Source: Phycisphaerae bacterium (GTDB taxonomy: Bacteria; Planctomycetota; Phycisphaerae; UBA1845; PWPN01). Taken from it: DNA of 64,000 bases. The stretch covers positions 1 through 64,000 of the forward strand of contig DAOOIV010000010.1 of the NCBI GenBank assembly GCA_035384605.1. The letters are read 5' to 3'. Shown in pieces: positions 16,909 through 25,075 of the stretch; within the stretch, counting starts at the first letter, position 1, and every line of letters begins with the position of its first letter. The translations under genes were made by a program, and so were the position numbers. The notes under the pieces were generated by a model. That model saw only the letters and a program-made list of their open reading frames with translations. It did no database searches and was not told where the DNA came from.

Positions 16909-18905
16909 ACGAGGCTCCCGATCTGGGCGTAAATCTGCTGCTCGGTGAAGCCCTCCAGTTCAATGCTCTTCGACGGGCAGATCGCGACGCACGTGCCGCA
17001 ACCCATGCACAGGCCGGGGTTCACGCGGGCCGTGCGTTTGACCAGGTTGCCCTTGCGGTCGCGAATCTCCGCGCGCTCGATGGCGTTGTACGGGCATGTT
17101 CGCACGCAGGCGAAACACGCCGCGCACGTCTGCTCGTTGACGATGGCAATTTCCGGCTCGCGGGTCAGTTCGGGCTTGCTGAACATGCCCAGGACCTTGC
17201 TGGCCGCCGCGGAGGCCTGAGCCACGGCCTCGGGAATGTCCTTGGGGGCCTGGCAGGCACCGCAGACGAACACGCCGGCGGCATTGGTCTCGACGGGGCG
17301 AAGCTTGGGGTGCGACTCGGACAGAAAGCCGTACTCGTCGTAGCCGACGTTGAGCTTCTGAGCCAGTTCCTCGACGCCGTCGGCCGGCCGCATGGCGCTG
17401 GCCAGCACCACCAGGTCCGCTTCGATCGTCACCGGTTCATTGGCCAGAGTGTCAACGCCGCGGACGATCAGCTTGCCGTCCTCTTCGGTGATCTTCGACA
17501 CGCGGCCGCGATGATACTTGGCCCCGTCCTGTTCGATCGCCCGGCGGACGAACTCGTCGTAGTTCTTGCCGCCGGCCCGGATGTCCATGTAAAAAACGTG
17601 GGCCTCGCCATCGTGCACCTTGTGCTTGTAAAGCATGGTGTGCTTGGCGGTGTACATGCAACAGATCTTCGAGCAATAGGCCATGCCTTTGGCGTTGTCG
17701 CGCGAGCCCACGCACTGGATGAAAACGACGGTCTTGGGCGTCTTGCCGTCCGACGGCCGCTTGATTTCGCCGTTGGTCGGTCCCGACGCGGACACAATCC
17801 GCTCAAACTGCAGCGAGTCGATCACGTCCTTGTACTTGTCGTAGCCGTACTCGCCGTAGCCGGCCAGTTTGGCGCTGTCCTGCTGCTTGCCGATGCCGTA
17901 GAGCCTGTAACCGGTGGCGACCACGATCGCCCCGACCTCCTCGGTCACCACCTGGTCTTTGTCGTCGAACATGATCGCCTTGGCGGCGCATTTCTTTTCG
18001 CACAGGCCGCACTTGCCCTTGGTCAGCATGAGGCAGGCGTTGGCGTCGATCACCGGCCTCGCCGGCACCGCCTGCGGGAACGGCACATAGATCGCCGTCC
18101 GCGTGCCCATGCCGAAATCGAACTCGCTGAGCGTCTTCTTCGACGGACAGGCGTTCCAGCAGGCCCCGCAGCCCGTGCACTTCTTCATATCCACGTAGCG
18201 GGCCCGCTTGAGGATGTTCACCTTGAAGTTGCCGACGTAGCCTTCGACGCTCTGAACCTCCGAGTAGGTGTGCAGCCGGATCTTCGGATGCTGGCCCACT
18301 TCAACCATTCGAGGCGTGAGAATGCACTGTGAGCAGTCCAGCGTCGGAAAAGTCTCGGACAAACCGGCCATCTTGCCGCCAATGGACGGCTCGCGCTCGA
18401 CCATCACCACTTCGTAACCGGCGTCGGCGATGTCCAGGGCCGCCTGAATGCCCGCCACGCCTCCGCCGATCACCAGGGCCCGCTTGGTCACCGGCACTCG
18501 GATCGGATCAAGAGGATGGTTGTACATCACTTTGGCGACGGCCATACGGACCAGTTCAATGGCCTTGGCCGTGGCTTTTTCCTTGTCATGGTGCACCCAC
18601 GAGCAGTGCTCCCGGATGTTAGCCATCTCGACCAGATACGGATTCAGCCCCTCTTGCTCGGCCGCCTTGCGGAACGTCTTGAGGTGCATGTGCGGCGAAC
18701 ACGAAGCGACCACCACGCCGGTCAGCCTGTCCTTGATGATTCGTTCGCGGATCATCGCCTGGCCGGGATCCGAGCACATGTACTTGTAGTCCACGGAACA
18801 GACAACGCCCGGAAACCGGCTCGCGGCCTCGGAAACCTTGCCGCAGTCGACGTTCCGGGCGATGTTCTCGCCGCACCAGCAGACAAACACGCCTATTCTG
18901 GCCAT
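16905..18905 (-). CDS. hdrA: HdrA, flavin-bifurcating subunit of heterodisulfide-reductase-like complex
   Basis: 666 residues, full length. RALVIGGGVAGIQAALDIADAGYEVVMVE binds FAD, the bifurcating flavin. DCSQCILTPRM, CTGCGACWNACPSKK and CGLCEKKC, then VVFIQCVGSRD and two C-terminal ferredoxin clusters (CAACFACVRTCPYNA, CMGCGTCVAICPSKS) match HdrA. The N-terminal part (VCWCGENIARNVDC) is the thioredoxin-reductase-like cluster domain. HdrA splits electron pairs: one goes to HdrBC's acceptor, the other to ferredoxin. Neighbours hdrB/hdrC and the flx genes give a complete NAD(P)H-driven or -producing bifurcation complex. An acceptor gene such as dsrC is not seen in the window. Confidence 0.95.
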   Translation of the reverse strand: MARIGVFVCWCGENIARNVDCGKVSEAASRFPGVVCSVDYKYMCSDPGQAMIRERIIKDRLTGVVVASCSPHMHLKTFRKAAEQEGLNPYLVEMANIREHCSWVHHDKEKATAKAIELVRMAVAKVMYNHPLDPIRVPVTKRALVIGGGVAGIQAALDIADAGYEVVMVEREPSIGGKMAGLSETFPTLDCSQCILTPRMVEVGQHPKIRLHTYSEVQSVEGYVGNFKVNILKRARYVDMKKCTGCGACWNACPSKKTLSEFDFGMGTRTAIYVPFPQAVPARPVIDANACLMLTKGKCGLCEKKCAAKAIMFDDKDQVVTEEVGAIVVATGYRLYGIGKQQDSAKLAGYGEYGYDKYKDVIDSLQFERIVSASGPTNGEIKRPSDGKTPKTVVFIQCVGSRDNAKGMAYCSKICCMYTAKHTMLYKHKVHDGEAHVFYMDIRAGGKNYDEFVRRAIEQDGAKYHRGRVSKITEEDGKLIVRGVDTLANEPVTIEADLVVLASAMRPADGVEELAQKLNVGYDEYGFLSESHPKLRPVETNAAGVFVCGACQAPKDIPEAVAQASAAASKVLGMFSKPELTREPEIAIVNEQTCAACFACVRTCPYNAIERAEIRDRKGNLVKRTARVNPGLCMGCGTCVAICPSKSIELEGFTEQQIYAQIGSLV

Positions 18906-18911
18906 AAGTCC

Positions 18912-19754
18912 CTACCGCTTTGAAACATAGTGCCGGTTGATGCCCAACGCCTCCTCATCCAGGCCCAGCGCCAGGCCGACCAGATCCGACAAGTAATAGA
19001 TCATCATCCCATGCTGAACCCCGTAGCGTCGCTCGACGTCCGCCTGCTTCATGTCCAGGTTGACATGACACATCGGGCAGGCGACGACAACGCAGTTGGC
19101 TCCGTGTCGGGCCGCATTGCTGAGAATCTTGTGCGACAGGTTGAGCACCGTGTCTTCGTTGCACATGGTCATGCCGGCGCCGCAGCATTCCGTCTTGTAA
19201 TTCCACTCGACCGGAGCGGCTCCCAGGGATGCCAGCAGCGTCTCCATGGAGCTCGGCTGTTCGCAGTCGTCGAATCGCAGAACCTCCGGCGGCCGCGTAA
19301 GCAGGCAGCCGTAGTAACAGGCCGGCTTGTAGCCCGACAGCGACACCTTCGCCGCCTCTTTCACCTTGTCATAGCCGATCCTTTGAAAAACCTGGATCAG
19401 ATTAAGAACGCTGGTGCGGCCTTCAACGGGCAGTTCGACAACCTCGGACATCTCCTTCCGCAACGCCGCATCGCCCGAGATCAACATCTTCGCCTTGAGA
19501 AGTTCCATCGAGCACATCGGGCAGGGGGCCAGCAGATCGTCGTAACCGTCGCGTTCGGCGATTCCGAGGCTTCTGGCCGGTAACGCCACCGCCAGCTTCT
19601 GGTTGAGCGAGTGGGCGGCTGTAGCCCCGCAGCAGATCCAGTCGTCAAGTTCGCGAAGGTTCACGCCCAGCGCGTTCAAGCAGGCCCGAACCGACCTTTC
19701 ATAGTCGTTCGACGAGCCGTGAAGCGCACATCCGGGGTAATAGCCAATCTCCAT
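18912..19754 (-). CDS. hdrB: HdrB, CCG-domain subunit with non-cubane Fe-S clusters
   Basis: About 280 residues from the ATG at 19754 (MEIGYYPGCALHGSS); an ATG at 19772 adds six residues and overlaps the hdrC end. Two CCG repeats are intact: DDWICCGATAAHS ... LAPCPMCSMELL, and YYGCLLTRP ... KTECCGAGMTM ... VACPMCHVNLD. In HdrB the CCG motifs bind twin non-cubane [4Fe-4S] clusters that reduce the disulfide-type acceptor. All cysteines seem present, so the subunit should be active. The substrate (CoM-S-S-CoB analogue, DsrC trisulfide or other) is not known. Confidence 0.93.
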   Translation of the reverse strand: MEIGYYPGCALHGSSNDYERSVRACLNALGVNLRELDDWICCGATAAHSLNQKLAVALPARSLGIAERDGYDDLLAPCPMCSMELLKAKMLISGDAALRKEMSEVVELPVEGRTSVLNLIQVFQRIGYDKVKEAAKVSLSGYKPACYYGCLLTRPPEVLRFDDCEQPSSMETLLASLGAAPVEWNYKTECCGAGMTMCNEDTVLNLSHKILSNAARHGANCVVVACPMCHVNLDMKQADVERRYGVQHGMMIYYLSDLVGLALGLDEEALGINRHYVSKR

Positions 19755-19758
19755 CGGT

Positions 19759-20337
19759 TCAACCCTTGTCATTCTTGCCCGACGAACTCATGCAGCGGTC
19801 AAAAATCCGACGCACAACGTCGCGGTCGTTCACACTTTCGCCGATCGGATGAAACTTGCCGCGGGCTATCATCTTCGGGGCCAGAAGCGAATCCTTGAAG
19901 AGGAAGGCAATGCTCGGATCCTTCACAAAAGCCCCTACCTTGAACAAGCCCACAAGTTCAAGTTCCTTCAGCCGGCCGTTGCGGCGGATGTTGCTCAGAA
20001 ACGCCTTCTGGAACACCACTGTTCGCTGCTGCGCCGGCGAGGCCACATTCTGTTCGACCGAGAGCTGCCGCAAGGCGTCAATCACGCCCGCAACGTTCAC
20101 CGACTTGGGACATCGAGTCGAGCACGTTTGACAAGAGACGCACAGCCAGATCGACTCGGCCTTCATGGCCTTGTCCAGTCGTTCCATCTGCACCAGCCGC
20201 ATGATCTGGCTGGGAATCACGTCCATGTGGTCGGCCATGGGGCAGCCGGCGGAGCATTTACCGCACTGGTAACAGTCGTGTACCCGCGTGTGAGCGAGTT
20301 CCTCGATGACGTCGACCATGCTCGGCGACTTCTGCAT
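19759..20337 (-). CDS. hdrC: HdrC, [4Fe-4S] ferredoxin subunit
   Basis: 192 residues from ATG 20337; a GTG directly before it (20340) is an alternative. HDCYQCGKCSAGCPMADHMDV and SIWLCVSCQTCSTRCPKSVNV are the two CxxCxxCxxxCP cluster sites of HdrC, with the R-L-x-Q helix between them. It passes electrons from HdrA to HdrB. The start shares one base with the stop of the GcvH-like fusion gene (TGATG), so this odd protein is translated with the complex. Together with hdrB and hdrA it gives the full HdrABC set. Confidence 0.92.
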   Translation of the reverse strand: MQKSPSMVDVIEELAHTRVHDCYQCGKCSAGCPMADHMDVIPSQIMRLVQMERLDKAMKAESIWLCVSCQTCSTRCPKSVNVAGVIDALRQLSVEQNVASPAQQRTVVFQKAFLSNIRRNGRLKELELVGLFKVGAFVKDPSIAFLFKDSLLAPKMIARGKFHPIGESVNDRDVVRRIFDRCMSSSGKNDKG

Positions 20338-22037
20338 CACGTCGTCACTCCCGAAACCTGCGAGCTCAAGCCTCGCGACCGTTTAGCCGCCGCCGTTCCG
20401 CGACGGCGACGTCTCGCTGACGGCGTTTTCCCCGATCGGCTGAGCCGCGGTCGCTCCAACAGCATTTCAACGACCACGTGCTCGGCCAGCGAGGCGGCCG
20501 TGAGCACCTCCGTCCGTCCGACGGCACCGCCCGCCGGATCCGGCTGGACCACCAGGCCGATCACCTTGCCCGCAAGCTCGGGCGGGACCGTCACGAGTTC
20601 GCCCCTGCTGTCTCGGACCAGACTGCCCGGCAGTCGTCCCGTGTCCCTGGCGGCCAGGACAACAAGACGGTCGCACCTATTTGCCTCATCCCGGATCACG
20701 GCCGGAGTGAGACCGCCTTGCCCGGAGATCATCTCGTATGGGATCAGTCGCTGCCGCAGCTTACGGCAGATCCATGCACCGAGTGCGTTGCCCTGCTGAA
20801 GCAGCCCCCCCGAAGTCAAAAGGCGAACCTCACGTCCCTCGCGGTTCGCAATGCGGATCCCACGGTACGATTCCGGCTTCCAGTCGCAAGTTTCCAGGGT
20901 CTCGACCGTCGGCCGGAAAGTCGCGCCCAGTATATCACTAATCTCGCCGTCTGCAAAAGGTTCGATCGCATAGTAGAATACGCCCAGACGGCGATATGCC
21001 GCCTCCCGTTGCGCGCCCACCGATGCGACAACCACTATTCTTACCTCCGGCGCTGCGGATCGCAATCTCGCGGCGATTTCAGGACCATTCTCGGCCACCG
21101 AAGCCGCATCTATGACGATTATAGTGCTATCGCGTTCCCAGAGTACTTGAATCGCCTCCGCCCAGCCCGAAACCACTTTGACCTCACAGCCCAGTTTCAT
21201 CAGGGCGACGCGCTGCGCCGCCGCCGAAACCGGGTTGCTGTTCACCAAGACCACATGTCGCAGTCCGCAATGCGGCAGTTCCTCCGCCAACCGAGTCGGA
21301 AAAATCCATGCAAGCCAGGACTCGTCACATGAAGCCTCAAGCAATGCTTCAGGACGACAATCCAACTCCGCATTCACGTCGACGATCACACCCGTCAGCG
21401 GTGAGGCAACCAATCGCGGCGCCATTCCCTCGGCTTGGATGCTTGCTAGGGGTAAACCCTGATAAACGATTTCGCCGGTGCTCGGAAGACTCACCGATCT
21501 GAATGTGCCCAGTGGATGGACCGGGGGAAAAACACCGATCACCGCCAGACCGGTATGCGACATCTGGAACCAGGACTCATTCCGAAAGCAGTACTTGTCG
21601 CCCCGAATTCCTTGCTTGGAGGCAAACAAGGGGTCACCGCTCGCGAGCGACCCGGACACAGTGTTCCGCCTGCGAATCAGTCGCCACAGGGCTTGGGCCA
21701 TCTCCTCGGGACTGACCGGTTCCGTCAGACATTGCGAGATGCCCGGGCTGGCCATGGAGAGAGCCAGTCCGCCGCCGCGAGAATCGGCCCAGAGAATAGT
21801 CGGTGTCTCGGGTTTCTTCTGCGCCAGGATGCGCAGACACCTGTCTCGATCCTGCTTCACCCGGGACGTTCTAAGGAGAATCCCGGCCACATCGGCGCTC
21901 GCCACAAGACGCAACGCCTCTTCGGTCCGACAGACCGTGCGGATTTCCGCCCCGCAGGCCTGAAGCAGCGCAAGATACCCCCGTCCCAGCGGATCCTTTT
22001 CGTCCGCCACAACCAGGAGCGTGCGCCGGCTGTCCAT
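20337..22037 (-). CDS. Pseudo-receiver / GcvH-like / receiver fusion protein heading the hdr operon
   Basis: 566 residues from ATG 22037, chosen because ACGGAGGC lies six bases upstream. Domain order: a degenerate receiver (residues about 4-120; no Asp at the phosphorylation position, GILLRTS); a glycine-cleavage-H-like hammerhead domain (about 152-246: GLAVIGVFPPVHPLGTFRSVS, GEIVYQGLPLASI, ASPLTGVIVDVNAEL); a second receiver-like domain (about 258-375, with Asp in IIVIDAAS); then an unassigned 190-residue C-terminus ending in a basic tail. In the GcvH-like part the lipoyl-lysine position appears to be Met. Translationally coupled to hdrC. It may be a regulator or a structural partner of the Hdr complex, which in other bacteria works with lipoate-carrying GcvH-like proteins (sHdr/LbpA). 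No function can be stated with confidence. Confidence 0.6.
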   Translation of the reverse strand: MDSRRTLLVVADEKDPLGRGYLALLQACGAEIRTVCRTEEALRLVASADVAGILLRTSRVKQDRDRCLRILAQKKPETPTILWADSRGGGLALSMASPGISQCLTEPVSPEEMAQALWRLIRRRNTVSGSLASGDPLFASKQGIRGDKYCFRNESWFQMSHTGLAVIGVFPPVHPLGTFRSVSLPSTGEIVYQGLPLASIQAEGMAPRLVASPLTGVIVDVNAELDCRPEALLEASCDESWLAWIFPTRLAEELPHCGLRHVVLVNSNPVSAAAQRVALMKLGCEVKVVSGWAEAIQVLWERDSTIIVIDAASVAENGPEIAARLRSAAPEVRIVVVASVGAQREAAYRRLGVFYYAIEPFADGEISDILGATFRPTVETLETCDWKPESYRGIRIANREGREVRLLTSGGLLQQGNALGAWICRKLRQRLIPYEMISGQGGLTPAVIRDEANRCDRLVVLAARDTGRLPGSLVRDSRGELVTVPPELAGKVIGLVVQPDPAGGAVGRTEVLTAASLAEHVVVEMLLERPRLSRSGKTPSARRRRRGTAAAKRSRGLSSQVSGVTT

Positions 22038-22082
22038 GCTTTGCCTCCGTGTCGCCGCCACAATCGCCTCTTGGTACCCGAG

Positions 22083-22097
22083 GCAACAAGCGTGCCA
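22083..22097 (-). promoter_or_regulatory. Sigma-54 (-24/-12) promoter for the GcvH-like-hdr-flx operon
   Basis: On the minus strand, 22097 to 22083 reads TGGCACG-CTTG-TTGC, a perfect match to the sigma-54 consensus (TGGCAC-N5-TTGC) with the GG and GC at the right distance. A start of transcription about 12 bases on (near 22071) would give a leader of roughly 34 bases containing the ACGGAGGC ribosome site. It lies between the activator gene and the operon, on the correct strand. Confidence 0.85.
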
Positions 22098-22207
22098 ACG
22101 ACTCCTGTTTCGGATGCCGATGTTTTCAGCGGCCGATGCCGGTACGGGCTCACCTGAGGCCTCGGATCTGACGAAACACGATGAAACGCGAGATTCAAAC
22201 GCGGTAT

Positions 22208-22220
22208 CTTGCGACGCAAG
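22208..22220. promoter_or_regulatory. 13-bp palindrome upstream of the sigma-54 promoter (possible activator site)
   Basis: CTTGCG-A-CGCAAG is a perfect dyad about 110 bases upstream of the minus-strand -24/-12 promoter, the distance at which NtrC-type activators usually bind. It is not the same sequence as the dyad upstream of the hydrogenase promoter, so the two may serve different proteins. Confidence 0.4.
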
Positions 22221-22305
22221 GACGAGCAGGACGTCGCGGCCTTCAAGCGCTTGCCCTGGAAGCTGTAAGACCAGACCGTACAGGTGTCCGTCGCGCGTAC
22301 ACGCT

Positions 22306-23733
22306 TTACCCGCCCGGTTCTGAGCTCAGATTGTGCTTGCGCATCAAGGCATGGAAGTGAGTTCTCTGCATGCCGACATGCTCTGCCGCCTTGCTGACGT
22401 TACCCTCGCATTGCTGAAGAGCGTTGCTCAGGAAGCGACGTTCCAGTTCCTGCACCGCCGCATCGCGAACCTGCTGCTTGAGATTCTTGAACTCTTCCCA
22501 TGTCTTCGGCAGCGGAGCGGTACCGGCCGAAATCGGCGCTTGTCGAATCTCGAGAGGTAGATGCCTGACCTCGATCCGGTCGGAATCACAGAGAATGGCC
22601 AGCCGTTCGACGACGTTTCGCAGTTCCCGGACGTTGCCCGGCCAGGAATACGCCTCCATCATCGCCATCGCCTCGGGTGTAAAGCTCTTGAAGCTGATCT
22701 CATTCTGACGACAGCAGCGTTCCAGGAAAACCATGGCCAGCTTCGGGATGTCTCCCTGCCGTGCTCGCAGAGGCGGCAGGTCAATCGGCACGACGTTGAG
22801 ACGGTAGTACAGATCCTCCCTGAAAGCCCCGTCTTTCACCATCTGCATCAGATCGCGATTTGTGGCGGCAATCAGCCGGATATCCACCTCCCGTTCAGAG
22901 GTGTCGCCGACCTTGCGAACTCTGCGCGTCTCCAGCACCCGCAACAGCTTGCCTTGCGTCTCAAGGCTGAGGTTGGCGACCTCGTCGAGAAACAAGGTGC
23001 CCTTGTCGGCCACCTCGAACAAACCCTGCTTCGTGGCAATCGCACCGGAAAACGACCCTTTGACGTGACCGAACAGCTCGCTTTCCAGAAGGGTCGGAGC
23101 CAACGAGCTGCAGTCGCAACCCAGCAGCGGCTGGTTCCTGCGGCGGCTGAGGCGGTGGATCGCTCTTACCACCATCTCCTTGCCGGTACCGCTTTCACCC
23201 CTCACCAACACCGTGCCGTCCGTCGGTGCAACCCTGCGAATCAGGCCGAATACGCGTTCCATGGACCGGCTTTCGCCGATGATGCCTTCGAACCCCTTAT
23301 CGATTTCGAGAGCCCGGCGAAGCGCCGCGTTTTCCCGGATCAGGGCCGATCGCTCCGCGGCTTTTCTGAACACCAGACGCAGCTCGTCCGGAGTGAACGG
23401 CTTGCTGAGATAGTCGGCCGCTCCCTGTTTCATGGCCTCCACGGCGGACTGGACCGTCGAGTATCCCGTGATGATGATCACCTCCGCCGCGACGCCGGCG
23501 GCCTTGACCTGCTTCAAGACGTCCATGCCATGCAACCCTGGCATCATCAGGTCGAGAAAAATCACGTCGTAATCGCCCGTCAAGGCGGCTTCCAGGCCTC
23601 GCCTGGGGTCTTCGATGCAATCGACGCGGTGTCCATCCGGCTCCAGGCAACGGCGGCAACTCAAACCGATGACCACCTCATCGTCGATCACCAGCACACG
23701 CTGGCTTGCGAATGTCTTCTCCATGTCAGCCAT
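22306..23733 (-). CDS. NtrC-family sigma-54 response regulator (Rec-AAA+-Fis)
   Basis: 475 residues from ATG 23733 (MADMEKTF); 23739 is an alternative. Receiver at about 10-125 with phosphorylatable Asp in VIFLDLMMPG; AAA+ domain about 140-380 with Walker A GESGTGKE, the sigma-54 contact loop GSFSGA (usual form GAFTGA), Walker B GTLFLDEV and the R-finger region; a Fis-type helix-turn-helix at the end (CEGNVSKAAEHVGMQRTHFHALMRKH). The start overlaps the stop of a decayed kinase gene, as in a kinase-regulator operon. It lies between two genes sets with -24/-12 promoters and is the obvious activator for them. The altered GAFTGA loop keeps a hydroxyl residue at the Thr position and a Phe. Confidence 0.93.
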   Translation of the reverse strand: MADMEKTFASQRVLVIDDEVVIGLSCRRCLEPDGHRVDCIEDPRRGLEAALTGDYDVIFLDLMMPGLHGMDVLKQVKAAGVAAEVIIITGYSTVQSAVEAMKQGAADYLSKPFTPDELRLVFRKAAERSALIRENAALRRALEIDKGFEGIIGESRSMERVFGLIRRVAPTDGTVLVRGESGTGKEMVVRAIHRLSRRRNQPLLGCDCSSLAPTLLESELFGHVKGSFSGAIATKQGLFEVADKGTLFLDEVANLSLETQGKLLRVLETRRVRKVGDTSEREVDIRLIAATNRDLMQMVKDGAFREDLYYRLNVVPIDLPPLRARQGDIPKLAMVFLERCCRQNEISFKSFTPEAMAMMEAYSWPGNVRELRNVVERLAILCDSDRIEVRHLPLEIRQAPISAGTAPLPKTWEEFKNLKQQVRDAAVQELERRFLSNALQQCEGNVSKAAEHVGMQRTHFHALMRKHNLSSEPGG

Positions 23734-23925
23734 GAGCATCGGCCTCCTGCGCCGGCTGCCGGCCCTCTTGATCGTTCACGCACAGCGTTATCGCGAACGT
23801 AGTCTCCGTTCCGGCTCTGCTTTGACACTCCAACATCCCTTGGCGCGGCAACACGATCGCGTCACTCGGGCCGAGCCCCTGGTCCCCGCTTTGATCGGCT
23901 ATCTTGCCGGTGAGAAGCGGCCTGG
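23726..23925 (-). pseudogene. C-terminal remnant of a histidine kinase
   Basis: Reading leftward from about 23925 the frame gives LLTGKIADQSGDQGLGPSDAIV...GMLECQSRAGTETTFAITLCVN, which follows the end of an HATPase domain (F-box FFTTK, G2-box GxGLGLS, then GG-x-L-x-x-x-S-x-x-G-x-x-T-x-F). The G2 glycines are damaged and nothing kinase-like is visible further upstream. It ends inside the start region of the sigma-54 regulator gene, as a cognate kinase would. I read it as the tail of a lost partner kinase. Alternatives are a diverged live gene with an upstream frameshift. Confidence 0.55.
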
Positions 23926-24250
23926 CGGTCCGGTCCGCGCGCACCGACCCGAATCGCCGGGAGCAACTCGTCGGTGGCAGGCGATCTGACAGCCGTGCGC
24001 CGGCTGCCCGGATGCAACGGCCCTTAAAGCCGGCTGAACGCGGCTGTGCCGCCGCATCAGGCGCGTTCGATCTGAGCTGGTCAACGACCGCGACGGACAC
24101 GGCTGACTTGCCGCCCGCCAGAGCGGTGTGGCCGCAAGTGCCGTATCTCAAACTGGTGGACACACCACTCTCCTGGCCTCGCGCGGGCCTCAAGTCGGCT
24201 ACGACAACATCTGCACGAACTCAATGCTGGAAACATCAGGCCAGCTTGGC

Positions 24251-24263
24251 CATACACTGTATG
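24251..24263. promoter_or_regulatory. 13-bp palindrome upstream of the hydrogenase sigma-54 promoter (possible activator site)
   Basis: CATACA-C-TGTATG is a perfect dyad, with a further CATACA half-site eight bases on (24271-24276). It lies about 170 bases upstream of the plus-strand -24/-12 promoter, a typical distance for an NtrC-type enhancer site. Confidence 0.5.
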
Positions 24264-24433
24264 GGCGAACCATACACAAAACCACCCCGAGACTGAGAAA
24301 AACGAGCCCTTCAAGGCGCGTGATTAACGTGCAAGTTCCTCTAGTGCAGAAATCGTGTTAATACCTTGCGGATTATCGGACCTTGTGGCCATTTGTCCGA
24401 ACCGAGCAAGCTTCGGGGGCTAATCATTCGATC

Positions 24434-24449
24434 TGGCATGCAGCTTGCT
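24434..24449 (+). promoter_or_regulatory. Sigma-54 (-24/-12) promoter of the hydrogenase operon
   Basis: TGGCATG-CAGC-TTGCT agrees with the sigma-54 consensus TGGCAY-R-N4-TTGCW at every conserved base, with correct spacing. Transcription would start near 24460, about 120 bases before hydC. No competing -35/-10 pair is evident nearby. Confidence 0.85.
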
Positions 24450-24583
24450 CGTGAAAAAAGGTACGAAGTCTCGCCGCATGCTTGGGCGGGGGCTCGGGCT
24501 CCTGCCCGGTGCTGTGATCGCAAGGCCCGCTTCCGTCGCGGCCGGTGATCGAATCAGCCAATGAAAGGAGAGGTGTTGACTTG

Positions 24584-25075
24584 GTGACGCCGGACATTGA
24601 TGCCATTCTGGCAAAACATCGCGACGCGAAACGCGACGCGCTGATACCCATCCTCCAAGACGTGCAGGAAACGCAAGGGTATCTCTCTCGCGAAGCCGTC
24701 GTTCGCATTGGCAGACATCTGGGTCTGCCGGCGAGCAAGATTTACGGCGTCGCCACGTTCTACAACCAGTTCCGGTTCCAACCTCAGGGACGCTTCCACA
24801 TCCAGGTTTGTCGCGGGACGGCCTGCCATGTGAAAGGATCAGCGGCCGTCCTCGATGCGATCAGACGCGAGCTGAAAATCGAGCCCGGCCAGACCTCACG
24901 CGACGGCACGTTCAGTCTGGAGGTCGTGGCTTGCATCGGAGCGTGTGGCCTGGCCCCGGTGATCAATATCAGCGGTGAGTTCCACGCCGGCGTCACCACT
25001 CAGAAGGTCAAGGGGATCATCGATTCATACAGAGCCAGAGCGGCAGGAAGGGGCAGCAATGACCAAGCCGCCTGA
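24584..25075 (+). CDS. hydC: HydC/HndA, NuoE-like [2Fe-2S] subunit of bifurcating hydrogenase
   Basis: 163 residues from GTG 24584; a TTG at 24581 is possible, both served by AAAGGAGAGG at 24564-24573. The frame is open further upstream but without ribosome site. The protein shows the NuoE thioredoxin-like fold: ILQDVQETQGYLSREAVVRI, YGVATFYNQFRFQPQGRFHIQVCRGTACHVKGS and VACIGACGLAPVI; the four Cys (CRGTAC... CIGAC) bind one [2Fe-2S] cluster. It is the smallest subunit of the HydABC trimer, relaying electrons to the flavin subunit. It is the first gene behind the -24/-12 promoter and overlaps hydB by 17 bases. Confidence 0.92.
   Translation: MTPDIDAILAKHRDAKRDALIPILQDVQETQGYLSREAVVRIGRHLGLPASKIYGVATFYNQFRFQPQGRFHIQVCRGTACHVKGSAAVLDAIRRELKIEPGQTSRDGTFSLEVVACIGACGLAPVINISGEFHAGVTTQKVKGIIDSYRARAAGRGSNDQAA

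Larger units (their letters stand above)
23926..24583. other. Regulatory gap before the hydrogenase operon
   Basis: About 650 bases without a recognisable gene between the kinase remnant and hydC. It contains two dyads (GGCCA-GCT-TGGCC at 24239-24251 and CATACA-C-TGTATG at 24251-24263), an extra half-site CATACA at 24271-24276, and the -24/-12 promoter at 24434-24449. Some of the left part is probably degraded kinase sequence. Confidence 0.5.

Noticed and set aside
16794..18332. Long open frame antisense to hdrA (512 codons)
   Set aside because: It is the complementary-strand shadow of the highly conserved hdrA coding frame in GC-rich DNA; no domain pattern or ribosome site.
13762..23733. 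Methanogen-type [NiFe]-hydrogenase Mvh-Hdr complex
   Set aside because: MvhD is present, but no mvhA/mvhG genes are; the partners are Flx-type flavin and Fe-S subunits.
22561..23802. 413-codon open frame antisense to the sigma-54 regulator
   Set aside because: Shadow of the Rec-AAA+ gene; no recognisable domain.
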